The notes beneath the pieces were generated by a model. It did no database searches, had not been told where the DNA came from, and saw only the letters and a list, made by a program, of their open reading frames with translations. A stretch of DNA of 64,000 nucleotides from Desmonostoc geniculatum HA4340-LM1 (GTDB lineage: Bacteria; Cyanobacteriota; Cyanobacteriia; Cyanobacteriales; Nostocaceae). Location: the NCBI GenBank assembly GCA_019359545.1, contig JAHHHB010000003.1, positions 1 through 64,000 on the forward strand. Reading direction: 5' to 3'. Position 1 is the stretch's first letter; every line of letters begins with the position of its first letter. Shown here piece by piece: positions 26,345 through 35,033 of the stretch. Made by a program: the position numbers and the translations under genes.

Positions 26345-26692
26345 TTAACAAATATATTTCGTGACATCTTCTCCACATACATCTGCGAGATAAGACAAAG
26401 CACGAAAACGCAATCCGACAAACTCATCATATAAAGGATTGAGTTTACACAATGGTGGGATATCAAAAGACCGGCCAAATAATTTTATTTGGCGTTCAAA
26501 AGGACAACAGCAAGGAATTATTTGGCAAATTAAATGAGCGAGACGATTATTTTTAACCTGAATCCCGTCCACCACATTACGTAAAGGATTGAGGATATTA
26601 TTAAATATCCCGCGTTTTTGATAGTTAGGTGGATGGTAATTAGGATGAGGATGAGTATGAGTGTGGGTGTGAGTTTGATTGATAGTTTCCAT
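26345..26692 (-). CDS. Mo-dependent nitrogenase-like protein (Mo-nitro_C domain)
   Basis: A 115-residue protein with a His/Thr/Pro-rich N-terminus (THTHTHTHPHPNYHPPNY) that could bind metal. The conserved domain is ILNPLRNVVDGIQVKNNRLAHLICQIIPCCCPFERQIKLFGRSFDIPPLCKLNPLYDEFVGLRFRALSYLADVCGEDVTKYIC. This small cyanobacterial protein commonly lies between nifE and nifK. A CCC triplet and other Cys suggest metal binding (inference). Its biochemical role is unknown. Confidence 0.8.
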   Translation of the reverse strand: METINQTHTHTHTHPHPNYHPPNYQKRGIFNNILNPLRNVVDGIQVKNNRLAHLICQIIPCCCPFERQIKLFGRSFDIPPLCKLNPLYDEFVGLRFRALSYLADVCGEDVTKYIC

Positions 26693-26734
26693 TGATTACA
26701 TGCCTCAGGTAAATGCTAAATTTGGGAGTGGGTA

Positions 26735-26900
26735 TAGGGCATGGGGCATTGGGCATTGGGGATTGGAAGTGCTGAGTTAGGAGTTAGGAGTTAGGAGTGG
26801 GGGGTGGGAAGCTTTTTTATAATCTCCCCAGACTCCCTCATCTCCCTTATCTCCCTCATCTCCCTCATCCCCAGTCCCCAATCCCTAGTCCCCAGTCCCT
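26735..26900. repeat. Mixed heptanucleotide repeats downstream of nifK
   Basis: Successive blocks: GGGCATT units, GAGTTAG units, CTCCCTCAT units and CCCCAGTCC units. They fill the 247-bp gap between nifK and the Mo-nitro_C gene. Confidence 0.7.
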
Positions 26901-26939
26901 AGCCGCTAGTTCCTAATAACTTGAGTTGTTTCGCAATTC

Positions 26940-28475
26940 CTAACGAATCAAGTCGTAGGAAATATCGGTCTTGGAAGGAATATTGGTGTTGCGATCGATT
27001 TCTTCAAACAAGGTATTTACAACCCAGTTGAGTAAGTTGATTACACCTTGGTAACCGATGGTGCTGTAGCGGTGCAAGTGGTGACGATCCATAATGGGGT
27101 AGCCGATTCTCACGAGGGGAATCTTGGTATCGCGCCACAGGTACTTACCGTAGGTGTTACCGATGAGGAAGTCTACGGGTTCGGTGAACAACAAGGAACG
27201 CATGTGCCACAGGTCTTTACCAGGCCAGATGGTTGCATTTTGACCGAAGGGGCTAGAAGCAAGCAGTTCTCTCATTTCTGCTTCAAATACTTCGTTGCTG
27301 TTGTGAACCAAAATATGCACTGGTTCAGCACCCATTTCCAGCATGAAGCCCACAACGCTGTACACTAGATCGGGTTCACCGTAGATAGCAAAGCGCTTGC
27401 CGTGAATCCATGCATGGGAGTCAGTCATTGCGTCAACTGCACGACCGCGTTCGATTTCCAATTCTTCAGGAATGGGCTTACCAGATAGTTCGCTGAGTTT
27501 CATCAAGAACTCATCAGTAGCTTTAATACCCCAAGGGCGGGAAACTACGGTTGGTTGCTTCCATTCTTTTTCGATGTAATCGCGGGTTTTGGGGGTAGAG
27601 TGTGATTGCAGGAATACTGTAGCTTTACCATTAATTGAATCTGCTGCATCTTCCAGCTTTGTACCACCTGGATACATATCGAACTCACCTGTGTTGGGTG
27701 AATCCAAGTAGTCGCTGTTGTCAGCTAGAATGGTGTAGTCAAAGCCAAACAGAGAAGCAATCCGCTTGATTTCGCGGTTGTTGCCAACGTAGGTGTCAAA
27801 ACCTGGGACGAAGTTGATCTTACCATTGCTGGTTTCTTTCTTCTGACCTGCGGTCAGGGTAGAAAGAATACCCTTCATCATGTTGTCGTAACCAGTGATG
27901 TGGGAACCAACAAAGCTAGGAGTATGAGCGTAAGGAACTGGGAAATCTTGAGGAACTGAACCAGCTTTCTTAGCGTTGTTGATGAAAGCTTGTAAGTCAT
28001 CACCAATTACTTCTGCCATACAGGTGGTGCAGACAGCAATCATCTTGGGCTTGTAGAGTTGGTAGGAGTTCGCCAAGCCGTCAATCATGTTTTGCAGTCC
28101 ACCAAACACCGCTGCATCTTCAGTCATTGAAGAAGATACACCAGAAAATGGTTCTTTGTAGTGACGGGTTAAGTGGGTGCGGAAATATGCAACGCAACCT
28201 TGGGAACCTTGAACAAAGGGCAGAGTGCCTTCAAAACCCACAGCAGCAAAGATAGCTCCTAAAGGTTGGCAACCTTTAGCAGGGTTCACGGTTAGAGCTT
28301 CACGAGCGAAGTTCTTTTCACGATAATCCCAACTCTTAGTCCATTCTGCAACCCGCTTTACTTCTTCGGGGTCGTGACCGTTTTCAAATTCCTTCTTGTT
28401 TTGGAATAATTGTTGGTATTCCGGCTGGTGAAATAGCTCTACGTGGTCTTGAATTTTTTCGGGATTCTGAGGCAT
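26940..28475 (-). CDS. nifK: Nitrogenase MoFe protein beta subunit
   Basis: A 511-residue NifK. P-cluster ligands are visible in [22 protein letters not shown] and [12 protein letters not shown]. Together with NifD it forms the alpha2beta2 MoFe protein that reduces N2. The N-terminus [24 protein letters not shown] is standard for cyanobacterial NifK. It begins 194 bp after the nifD stop, in a spacer with a short GGGGTTTTAGCCCC hairpin, and is uninterrupted. Confidence 0.97.
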   Translation of the reverse strand: MPQNPEKIQDHVELFHQPEYQQLFQNKKEFENGHDPEEVKRVAEWTKSWDYREKNFAREALTVNPAKGCQPLGAIFAAVGFEGTLPFVQGSQGCVAYFRTHLTRHYKEPFSGVSSSMTEDAAVFGGLQNMIDGLANSYQLYKPKMIAVCTTCMAEVIGDDLQAFINNAKKAGSVPQDFPVPYAHTPSFVGSHITGYDNMMKGILSTLTAGQKKETSNGKINFVPGFDTYVGNNREIKRIASLFGFDYTILADNSDYLDSPNTGEFDMYPGGTKLEDAADSINGKATVFLQSHSTPKTRDYIEKEWKQPTVVSRPWGIKATDEFLMKLSELSGKPIPEELEIERGRAVDAMTDSHAWIHGKRFAIYGEPDLVYSVVGFMLEMGAEPVHILVHNSNEVFEAEMRELLASSPFGQNATIWPGKDLWHMRSLLFTEPVDFLIGNTYGKYLWRDTKIPLVRIGYPIMDRHHLHRYSTIGYQGVINLLNWVVNTLFEEIDRNTNIPSKTDISYDLIR

Positions 28476-28669
28476 TTCTGATCTCCAAGCTTGCTGAATT
28501 TATTACTATTCAAGGAATCGGCAGTGAGGAGAGAGGGAGTGAAAATATGACTCAAAACTCAAAATGCAAAATGCAAAACACATCATTTTGAATTTTTAAT
28601 TTTGAATTTTGAATTCCCAACTCCCTCCTGGGGTTTTAGCCCCAGGTACTTATGTCTCTCCCATTTTTT

Positions 28670-28820
28670 TTAGGCGGTTGCTTTAGCTGTGGCTTTAGCT
28701 TCAGCTTTTTTGCTCCAGGGAGCGCCAATTAATCCCCAGGTTGGGCTGTTGAGTGCCAAATCCATATCACGAGCGAAGATAGCAAAGCCATCATAACCGT
28801 GATAAGGGCCGGAGTAATCC
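28670..28820 (-). CDS. nifD: nifD, C-terminal segment (downstream of element 1)
   Basis: After the 11-bp repeat the frame reads [46 protein letters not shown] then TAA, the normal NifD C-terminus. It has no start of its own. It becomes part of nifD only when the 11.6-kb element is removed, joining SWDYS (middle segment) to GPYHGYDGF. In the unexcised state it is untranslated. Confidence 0.95.
28810..28820. repeat. Element 1 recombination site, left
   Basis: CGGAGTAATCC, identical to the copy at 40411. Recombination between them leaves one copy within the codons W-D-Y-S-G of nifD. Confidence 0.95.
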
Positions 28821-29057
28821 TTTTTATGGTTTTATTTTTTTGGAGAGCTTAATGTTTGCAATGAGCAATGTCAGAATTAAACATTGTTTGCTGAGAACGT
28901 ATTTATTTTTAGACTAAATATAGGCTAAAACATAATTCGTAATTCGTAATTAAGAATTTTAGTTATGAATCAGTAATTACTTATCACTTGGGCAAAGATA
29001 ATTTGTAAGTAGTAATTCATAATTAAAAATCATAAATTACAAATTAGTAGTTATTGA

Positions 29058-29238
29058 CTAGACATCTTGCAAAAGTCCTTTTTTTCGCCTTTTTCTTTGC
29101 GCGGCAGTCGCTCATGGGGGAAACCACGCCACTTGCTCATGGGGGAAACCCCCAAGACCGCAGTGGCTCCCCAAGACCGCGCTGCCTTGCCTTTGCGCCT
29201 TTGCGTGAGACAAAAAATTATTTATGCAAGAGGTCTAG
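29058..29238. mobile_element. MITE-like element, copy 1
   Basis: Ends CTAGACATCTTGCA and TGCAAGAGGTCTAG are inverted repeats with one mismatch. The interior contains the CCTTTGCGCCTTTGCG dispersed-repeat motif and a duplicated CTCATGGGGGAAACC. A related 125-bp element lies at 35476 within the same nifD element. No transposase is encoded. Confidence 0.6.
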
Positions 29239-29347
29239 TAAGTATAAGCAGGGCAAAAACAATTTGTAATTGATAATTCATAATTAAGAGTCAAATTACG
29301 AATTACGAATTATTTAAAGTCTGCAAGCACAGCAGTAAAGAGAACAC

Positions 29348-30649
29348 ATGAAAGCAAAAGTACTATTGGAATTAGAGACAGTAAATCTGCGTTTGAAGTC
29401 TGCAAAGACAAAGGTAACAATTAGAGAATCGAATGGAAGTCTGCAATTACGCGCTACGTTACCGATTAAACCTGGAGACAAGGATAAGAATGGCACTGGT
29501 AGAAAGCAATACAATCTCAGCTTGAATATTCCTGCCAATTTGGATGGGTTAAAAACGGCTGAGGAAGAAGCTTATGAGTTAGGAAAGTTAATTGCTCGAA
29601 AAACTTTTGAATGGAATGATAAATATTTAGGCAATGAAGCAATTAAAAAAGATTTTCAAACAATCGGTGAATTACTCGAAAATTTTGAAGATGAATATTT
29701 TAAAACTCACAAACGGACGACTAAAAGCGAACATACTTTTTTTTATTATTTTTCCCGAACTAAGCGATTTACTAATCCTAGCGATTTAGCGACTGCTGAG
29801 AATTTGATAAGCGCGATTGAAAGAATTGATAAGGAGTGGGCTAAGTATAATGCGGCTAGAGCGATCGCTGTATTTTGCCAGACGTTCAAAATTGAAATCG
29901 ATTTATCCAAATATTCCAAAATGCCAGAGAAAAATTCTCGCAATATACCAACCGATGCAGAAATAGCTGAGGGAATTAGCAAGTTTGAAGAATATTTAAA
30001 TACCAGAGGCAATCAAGTTAACCAAAATGTCCAAGATAGCTGGCAACTTTGGCGCTGGACTTATGGAATGTTAGCAGTTTTTGGTTTACGTCCACAGGAG
30101 CTTTTTACCAATCCTGACATCGATTGGTGGTTAAGTCAAGAAAATGTAGATTTAACCTGGAAAGTTCATAAAAATTGTAAGACTGGCGAGAGGGAAGCTT
30201 TACCTTTATATAAACAATGGATTGAAGAATTTGATTTAAAAAATCCTAAATATTTAGAAATGTTGGCAACGGCAATCAGTAAAAAAGATAATACAAATTA
30301 TGCAGAAATCACGGCATTAACACAGCGAGTTAGTTGGTGGTTTCGTAAGATAGGCTTAGATTTTAAGCCTTATGATTTACGTCACGCTTGGGCAATTCGA
30401 GCGCATATTTTAGGAATTCCAATTAAGGCTGCGGCAGATAATTTAGGGCATAGCGTACAAGTTCACACGCAAACTTATCAGCGTTGGTTTTCGCTAGATA
30501 TGCGGAAGTTAGCTATGAATCAGGCGTTGAGTAAGAGGAATGAAGTTGAGTTAATTAGGGAGGAGAATGCTAAACTGAGAATAGAAAATGAGAAGTTGAA
30601 GTTGGAGATTGATAAGTTGAACATGGAGTTAGTTTATAAACGGAGTTAA
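29348..30649 (+). CDS. xisA: Site-specific recombinase XisA (nifD element excisase)
   Basis: A 433-residue tyrosine recombinase for excising element 1. Catalytic residues: Arg in FGLRPQELF, Lys in HKNCKTGEREALPL, HxxR in PYDLRHAWAIRAH, GHS, and Tyr in THTQTYQRWFSLD. The C-terminus is a coiled coil (IREENAKLRIENEKLKLEIDKL). Codons before the ATG read S-L-Q-A-Q-Q-stop-R-E-H in frame. The longer N-terminus seen in family members, including the element 2 enzyme, is therefore cut off by a TAA; translation from this ATG leaves the catalytic part intact. It is 0.5 kb from the left repeat. Confidence 0.93.
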   Translation: MKAKVLLELETVNLRLKSAKTKVTIRESNGSLQLRATLPIKPGDKDKNGTGRKQYNLSLNIPANLDGLKTAEEEAYELGKLIARKTFEWNDKYLGNEAIKKDFQTIGELLENFEDEYFKTHKRTTKSEHTFFYYFSRTKRFTNPSDLATAENLISAIERIDKEWAKYNAARAIAVFCQTFKIEIDLSKYSKMPEKNSRNIPTDAEIAEGISKFEEYLNTRGNQVNQNVQDSWQLWRWTYGMLAVFGLRPQELFTNPDIDWWLSQENVDLTWKVHKNCKTGEREALPLYKQWIEEFDLKNPKYLEMLATAISKKDNTNYAEITALTQRVSWWFRKIGLDFKPYDLRHAWAIRAHILGIPIKAAADNLGHSVQVHTQTYQRWFSLDMRKLAMNQALSKRNEVELIREENAKLRIENEKLKLEIDKLNMELVYKRS

Positions 30650-30660
30650 ATTTTTAAGAA

Positions 30661-30936
30661 ATGGAAAGTATTAGGATTAGAACATTTATTGGTGATGATG
30701 GAATTTTGCAAGTACAGCTTCCACCTGAAATTACCAACCAAGAATTAGATGTAGTAATTGTCTTTCAACCTGTGATAAAAGAATCCTCGCAGTCTTCAAT
30801 TCAAACGCCCCAAGAACTAGTATATTCTCATAGATTTGTTGAAGAAGTAATAGGTAGTTGGGAAGGTAAACCGCTTGAACGTCCAGAACAACTTCCCTTT
30901 GAGGAACGGGAGGAGATTCAATGGCCTACCTCCTAG
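30661..30936 (+). CDS. VapB-like antitoxin protein
   Basis: A 91-residue protein, MESIRIRTFIGDDGILQVQLPPEITNQELDVVIVFQPV, resembling small beta-rich antitoxins, with an acidic C-terminal half. It begins 12 bp after xisA and overlaps by 16 bp a PIN-type start downstream (MAYLLDTNACIQIL). The pairing suggests a VapBC module; the toxin is truncated. Confidence 0.6.
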   Translation: MESIRIRTFIGDDGILQVQLPPEITNQELDVVIVFQPVIKESSQSSIQTPQELVYSHRFVEEVIGSWEGKPLERPEQLPFEEREEIQWPTS

Positions 30937-31034
30937 ATACAAATGCATGTATCCAAATTTTGAATTCACCAAATTCACCTGTCATTCAAAAAACTATAAT
31001 TAAACCAAGAATCATTCAAGAATTATGGCAATAG
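30921..31034 (+). pseudogene. Truncated VapC PIN toxin
   Basis: 37 codons: MAYLLDTNACIQILNSPNSPVIQK is a typical VapC start (YLLDTN with the first catalytic Asp), then unrelated residues and TAG. The remaining 100 or so residues are missing; another module begins at 31025. Confidence 0.65.
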
Positions 31035-31288
31035 AAACTCTTAACCAAATACTTAAACAACTTGAGACACTCGAAATAACAGAGCTTCAGCAACTTAACC
31101 AGACAATTCAAAAGTATCTTGTTGATAAACAAGAAAATCTCAAGCAAGCAGAATTTCACCAAGCTCTAATCGATTCTGGCTTAGTAAAGTAGATTAAGCA
31201 TTTTGCTTACGAAGCAATAGCTGAACGAAGACTAATTTTGGTCGAGGGAAAGCCTGTTTCTGAAACTATCATTGAGGAACGCCGTTAA
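31025..31288 (+). pseudogene. Antitoxin gene with in-frame TAG
   Basis: The frame reads MAIETLNQILKQLETLEITELQQLNQTIQKYLVDK...LIDSGLVK, then TAG at 31190, and continues in the same frame IKHFAYEAIAERRLILVEGKPVSETIIEERR to TAA 31288. The antitoxin-like tail and the immediately following PIN gene support one original gene of 87 residues. A single base change (for example CAG to TAG) would explain the stop. Confidence 0.5.
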
Positions 31289-31579
31289 ATGGCAATCTAT
31301 TTCATAGATAGTAGCGCATTGGTTAAGCGTTATATAAGTGAAGCTGGATCAGCCTGGGTCTTGCGGTTATTCGATCCAACTTTCAACAATGAGGTATTCA
31401 TTGCTGCAATAACTGGTGTGGAAATTATAGCAGCAATTACGAGGCGGTCGCGCAGTTAATACCCTTTGCATCGCTAATCAATTACCTTCTATTACCTTTG
31501 TGTCCGCAGATAAGGAGTTAAATACAGCAGTTGTCAGTGAAGGATTAATGATTGAAAACCCTAATAATCACCCATAGTG
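31289..31579 (+). pseudogene. PIN toxin with internal deletion
   Basis: MAIYFIDSSALVKRYISEAGSAWVLRLFDPTFNNEVFIAAITGVEIIAAITRRSRS (stop 31457-31459) is the N-terminal part of a VapC toxin. In another frame LCIANQLPSITFVSADKELNTAVVSEGLMIENPNNHP follows up to 31579, the C-terminal part with the FVSADKEL motif. The middle is deleted and the frame shifted. Confidence 0.6.
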
Positions 31580-31804
31580 TAGGCTCACTGATGATATATA
31601 TTTACTACCGAGATTGATTTGGTGCGGCGCTTGGCGACAACGCACTCTACCTACTACGTTACAGTGATTTTCAGGTAAATGAACCACATTATTTTTATCT
31701 CACGCCAAGACGCAAAGGCGCAAAGTAAGAAATAATATTGTGGTCTAAATACATGAAAACTGCTGTAAACTAAATTCATTCTTTACTTATTCATAATTGG
31801 CGAT

Positions 31805-32080
31805 ATGCTTCTAAATGATTTGCTACAGAATGTTAGTAAACTATCCCATCAAGATAAATCGCGCCTTATCCATTTTCTGTTGCTAGAGGTAGCAAAGGAA
31901 GAAGGATGCAATCTAGAATTAACTGATAATCAAGAGCAGGAAAATGCACTTTTAAAGCAACTGGAATCTACTGAAGCAGTTGTGTGGTCTCCTTATGAAG
32001 CCTATGAAGCAGCCCAGACATTATCTGAGCTTCTTAGAGGGTGTTTGAAAAGTCCTCTTCTTAGTAGCAAAACGTTCTAG
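31805..32080 (+). pseudogene. Small antitoxin-like protein with C-terminus replaced by a MITE
   Basis: MLLNDLLQNVSKLSHQDKSRLIHFLLLEVAKEEGCNLEL...STEAVVWSPYEAYEAAQTLSELL is a helical small protein of a type often found before toxin genes. From codon 78 on (RGCLKSPLLSSKTF) the sequence is the end of the MITE starting at 32036. The native tail is lost. Identity is uncertain. Confidence 0.45.
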
Positions 32081-32407
32081 ATCCCCCTAAATCCCCCGAT
32101 AAATTGGGGGAATTTAACTCCGGTTCCCCCCTTTTTAAGGGCAGGGCTGTTTCATTCCCTAAAATGGTTAAAATTGCAAGGGTCAAAGAAATCAAAATTT
32201 AGGGCGAGCGTACAATTAGGGCAAAAAATTTTGCGTCTTCAAGCCCAAATAATGTTGTTTTTCTTTGCGCCTTTGCGTCTTTGCGTGAGAATATCCCCTT
32301 GACAAATCTCACAGACTAGCGAATGAAACGGCCCTGCTTTTTAAGGGGGGTAAGGGGGGATCTAAAAGTGCCTAAAGTCACAGCGAAATACTTTTCAAAC
32401 AACCTCT
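32036..32407. mobile_element. MITE A with 17-bp terminal inverted repeats
   Basis: AGAGGGTGTTTGAAAAG at 32036-32052 is the complement of CTTTTCAAACAACCTCT at 32391-32407 with one mismatch. Sub-terminal TCCCCCTAAATCCCCC and GGGGGATCT tracts also pair. A second element (MITE B) is nested in it. Confidence 0.75.
32141..32337. mobile_element. MITE B nested in MITE A, with 9-bp target duplication
   Basis: Terminal repeats GCAGGGCTGTTTCATTC (32141) and GAATGAAACGGCCCTGC (32321) are complementary with one mismatch. The flanks are identical: TTTTTAAGG at 32132-32140 and again at 32338-32346, a clean target-site duplication. Confidence 0.8.
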
Positions 32408-32410
32408 GAG

Positions 32411-32554
32411 AGAGTTTTGTTTTTAGCTGTTCCACTGTCAATTTATAGATCGCTATTTAGCCGGGACTTTGCCCAAAGTTCAGTACAAGAGTATCAAGTT
32501 AAATTATTAGTTTACGATCCAAATGATGAGGTGATTGTGCAATGGCAAAACTAG
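32411..32554 (+). pseudogene. xisH remnant, C-terminal third
   Basis: RVLFLAVPLSIYRSLFSRDFAQSSVQEYQVKLLVYDPNDEVIVQWQN is the C-terminal end of XisH, the nuclease-fold partner of XisI first described as an fdxN-element excision control factor. The N-terminal two thirds are absent; the fragment begins right after MITE A. Its end overlaps the xisI start (AATGG) as in intact xisH-xisI pairs. Confidence 0.7.
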
Positions 32555-32771
32555 ACCAATATCGTGAATATATTCAAAATTATTAACTAAATATAGCAGT
32601 TACCAACCTTCAGAAGAAGATGTTGAAATTCAACTTATATTTGATACTGTACGAGACCACTACCAAATTTTAGAGATTGGTTGGGATGGATATGACCGAA
32701 TTTATAATTGTGTGATACATCTCGATATTAAAGATGAAAAAATATTAAAAACAGTGAAGTCTGCGGAGTGA
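32542..32771 (+). pseudogene. xisI remnant, frameshifted and 3'-truncated
   Basis: MAKLDQYREYIQNY followed by TAA. With one extra base the frame reads KLLTKYSSYQPSEEDVEIQLIFDTVRDHYQILEIGWDGYDRIYNCVIHLDIKDEKI, the XisI core. The usual tail (E.GIPKEDIVLGFH.P..R..T.FAV) is replaced by a short unrelated end. It forms a decayed pair with the preceding xisH fragment. Confidence 0.7.
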
Positions 32772-32774
32772 ATA

Positions 32775-32817
32775 AAAAGCCTGTTTGTGGATGATAATCA
32801 CAAACAGACTTGACTTT
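32775..32817 (-). terminator. Terminator of the DUF2267 gene
   Basis: CTGTTTGTG at 32781-32789 pairs with CACAAACAG at 32799-32807. On the minus strand the stem ends in GGC-TTTTT. It lies just past the stop of the DUF2267 gene. Confidence 0.7.
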
Positions 32818-32830
32818 TTCAGACTTATAA

Positions 32831-33370
32831 TTAAGCTTGTTCCCAAAGCTGACGTACATAGTCAGGGAGCCAGCTAGCGATTTCCTGAATCCGTTCTTGG
32901 GAAAGTTCGTCTTTGGTGGCAGAAAACACGGCTTTAACAGCCTGTTCTCGCTCGACCGATCGCGGCATTCCACTTTCATTAGCAACTCGGAATAGGAAGC
33001 GATCGGAATCGATTTTAAAGATGCCTGGGCCTTGCCAAGGTGGACGAACCCGGCTCAAAAATCCGACAATTGGATTGGTGTCTTTCCACAGATCGGCGAC
33101 TTCAAACTGGAGTGCTTTTTCATCGGTAGACACAGCTTCTTTATGCAGTTCCCCCTCAACGCGATCGCTTGCTTCTGTCGTCATCAAGTCACGCATCACC
33201 CGAAACACAACTTCAGTAAAGTCTCTGGCGTCATATATATCTGCAAATCCAGCTTTCACCATGACTTTTTCTAGGAATGAGTGATGTTCGTCAGCGATCG
33301 CAGTTCGAGTATCTTCAATCTCAGTTGGATCTACTTCTGGAATGTTTGCTCTAAATGTTTGATCTGGCAT
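32831..33370 (-). CDS. DUF2267 protein
   Basis: A 179-residue protein with a helical DUF2267 domain: HHSFLEKVMVKAGFADIYDARDFTEVVFRVMRDLMTTEASDRVEGELHKEA...LQFEVADLWKDTNPIVGFLSRVRPP. The C-terminal half FLFRVANESGMPRSVEREQAVKAVFSATKDELSQERIQEIASWLPDYVRQLWEQ repeats the theme. The function of the family is unknown. The gene has a clear terminator and an intact frame, so it is probably expressed cargo of element 1. Confidence 0.75.
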   Translation of the reverse strand: MPDQTFRANIPEVDPTEIEDTRTAIADEHHSFLEKVMVKAGFADIYDARDFTEVVFRVMRDLMTTEASDRVEGELHKEAVSTDEKALQFEVADLWKDTNPIVGFLSRVRPPWQGPGIFKIDSDRFLFRVANESGMPRSVEREQAVKAVFSATKDELSQERIQEIASWLPDYVRQLWEQA

Positions 33371-33605
33371 AGTTTTTTGTGCTTCTTAATATTGAGTCTT
33401 TATGCTTACCTCTGTAAGGTCGCACAAATCAAAAAGGCTTAGTATCATCCAGAAGTTCGAGATGCTATCTATTCAAAGGTTAGAAATTCAGTGTTAAGTA
33501 ATACTTGCTGCCAAGACACAACAAAATAGGTTGTCGTACATATCTCCTATTTGCGTCGAAAAACAGTCAAAATAGACAAGTTGGTATCAACTCGCCGGAA
33601 AAAAG

Positions 33606-34409
33606 ATGGTAGAAATAACAAACATCGAAATTAACACTACAAAGGTCAAAATACCTAATGATGACTTAGAAATCGATGCTTACTTAGCTCAACCAGCACA
33701 TCAGGGAACCTTTGCCGCCGTTATCGTTTTTCCAGAAATTTTTGGAATCAACAGTAACATTCGAGATATCGCAGAACTAATAGCTAAACAAGGTTATGTC
33801 GCAATAGCCCCCGCGATGTTTCAACGTATTGCTCCGGGTTTTGAGGCTGATTTTAGCGCCGAAGATGTTGGGTTTAGTCCAGAAGCCTATCAGCTGGGTT
33901 TGGAATATTATCAACAGGTAAAGTATCAAGATATCTTGAGTGATATTCAAGCGGCGATCGCCTACTTAAAAACTTTGCCCAATGTCAAACATGATGCCAT
34001 TGGTGTCATTGGTTTTTGTTTTGGCGGTCATGTTGCTTACATCGCTGCAACTTTCCCCGATATCAAAGCCACAGCAGCATTTTACGGTGCTGGAATTACC
34101 ACTTCTAGTTATGGTGAAGAAACTCCAACTATTAATCGCACCTCGGAAATTAAAGGTACTATTTATGCATTTTTTGGCACAAGAGATTCATTAATTTCCC
34201 AGGAAGAAACCGAGCAAATTGAGTCAGAATTAAAGAAATATCAAATCAATCATCGTGTATTTCGATACGATGCCGGACATGGATTTTTTGCTGGATTCTT
34301 CAAAGACAAGTACCCATTTTTAGCACAACACCCAAGTTACAATCCTGAAGCGGCTCCTGATGCTTGGCAACATGTTTTAGAACTGTTTCAAAATCACTTG
34401 TCAAACTAA
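33606..34409 (+). CDS. Dienelactone hydrolase family protein
   Basis: A 267-residue alpha/beta hydrolase. The nucleophile elbow GFCFGGHVA carries Cys as in dienelactone hydrolases; the acid is in FFGTRDSLIS and the His in DAGHGFF. There is no signal peptide, so it is cytoplasmic. The substrate is unknown; cyanobacterial relatives are annotated as carboxymethylenebutenolidase-like. It is intact cargo of element 1. Confidence 0.85.
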   Translation: MVEITNIEINTTKVKIPNDDLEIDAYLAQPAHQGTFAAVIVFPEIFGINSNIRDIAELIAKQGYVAIAPAMFQRIAPGFEADFSAEDVGFSPEAYQLGLEYYQQVKYQDILSDIQAAIAYLKTLPNVKHDAIGVIGFCFGGHVAYIAATFPDIKATAAFYGAGITTSSYGEETPTINRTSEIKGTIYAFFGTRDSLISQEETEQIESELKKYQINHRVFRYDAGHGFFAGFFKDKYPFLAQHPSYNPEAAPDAWQHVLELFQNHLSN

Positions 34410-34536
34410 ATGATGTAGATTGTGGTGTGTTGTCGCCAAGTGCAATGCACCACGATTTAAGATGCGATCGATCAAAAGCTAAACCTCACCACTGTCATTT
34501 CAATACAAGGGTTCGGGTGTGTAATACATACTATGA

Positions 34537-34686
34537 ATTGAGCGGCGACTGTATTTGGCAGTTCCCCTCGATGTTTATAAGCGATTTTTCAGGTATCCAT
34601 TTATTCAAACGGTCATTGGCCGTAACCAAATTCCACTTTTAGTATACGACACAGTAAAACAGGAGATTGCAGAATGGATAAGCTAA
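34537..34686 (+). pseudogene. Second xisH remnant, C-terminal third
   Basis: IERRLYLAVPLDVYKRFFRYPFIQTVIGRNQIPLLVYDTVKQEIAEWIS then TAA. It has the same architecture as the fragment at 32411 and again overlaps the xisI start. An in-frame TGA precedes the fragment. The sequence differs from the first copy, so they are separate xisHI acquisitions rather than a recent duplication. Confidence 0.7.
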
Positions 34687-35033
34687 ATTTGTATCGTGAA
34701 CTAATTCAGAGATTATTCACGGCGCGGGCAAAGTTGCGCTCTGGGAACGATCCCATAGAAAGTCAAACCATTTTTGATACAATACAAGACCACTATCAGC
34801 TTGTGCATGTGGGATGGAAGGATAGCAGTACCCGGATTTACGGCTGTGTGCTGCACGTAGATATTAAGGATGGGAAAATTTGGGTGCAGCATGACGGAAC
34901 TGAGGATGCGTAGGCGTAGCCCGTCGTAGACATCGCCGATCAACTCGTGAGTGAGGGAGTGCCTAAGCAAGATATTGTGATAGCATATCATGCACCTCAT
35001 GTCAGGCAGTACACAGAGTTTGCTGTAGGCTGA
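34674..35033 (+). pseudogene. xisI disrupted by a ~30-bp repeat insertion
   Basis: MDKLNLYRELIQRLFTARAKLRSGNDPIESQTIFDTIQDHYQLVHVGWKDSSTRIYGCVLHVDIKDGKIWVQHDGTEDA, then a stop created by an inserted GTAGGCGTAGCCCGTCGTAG-type repeat at about 34,909-34,938. After it the expected tail IADQLVSEGVPKQDIVIAYHAPHVRQYTEFAVG continues to TGA 35033. Without the insertion it would be a full-length XisI. Confidence 0.75.

Noticed and set aside
29054-29273. Two overlapping plus-strand frames near the left end of element 1
   Set aside because: They translate the MITE-like repeat at 29058-29238 and have no independent support.
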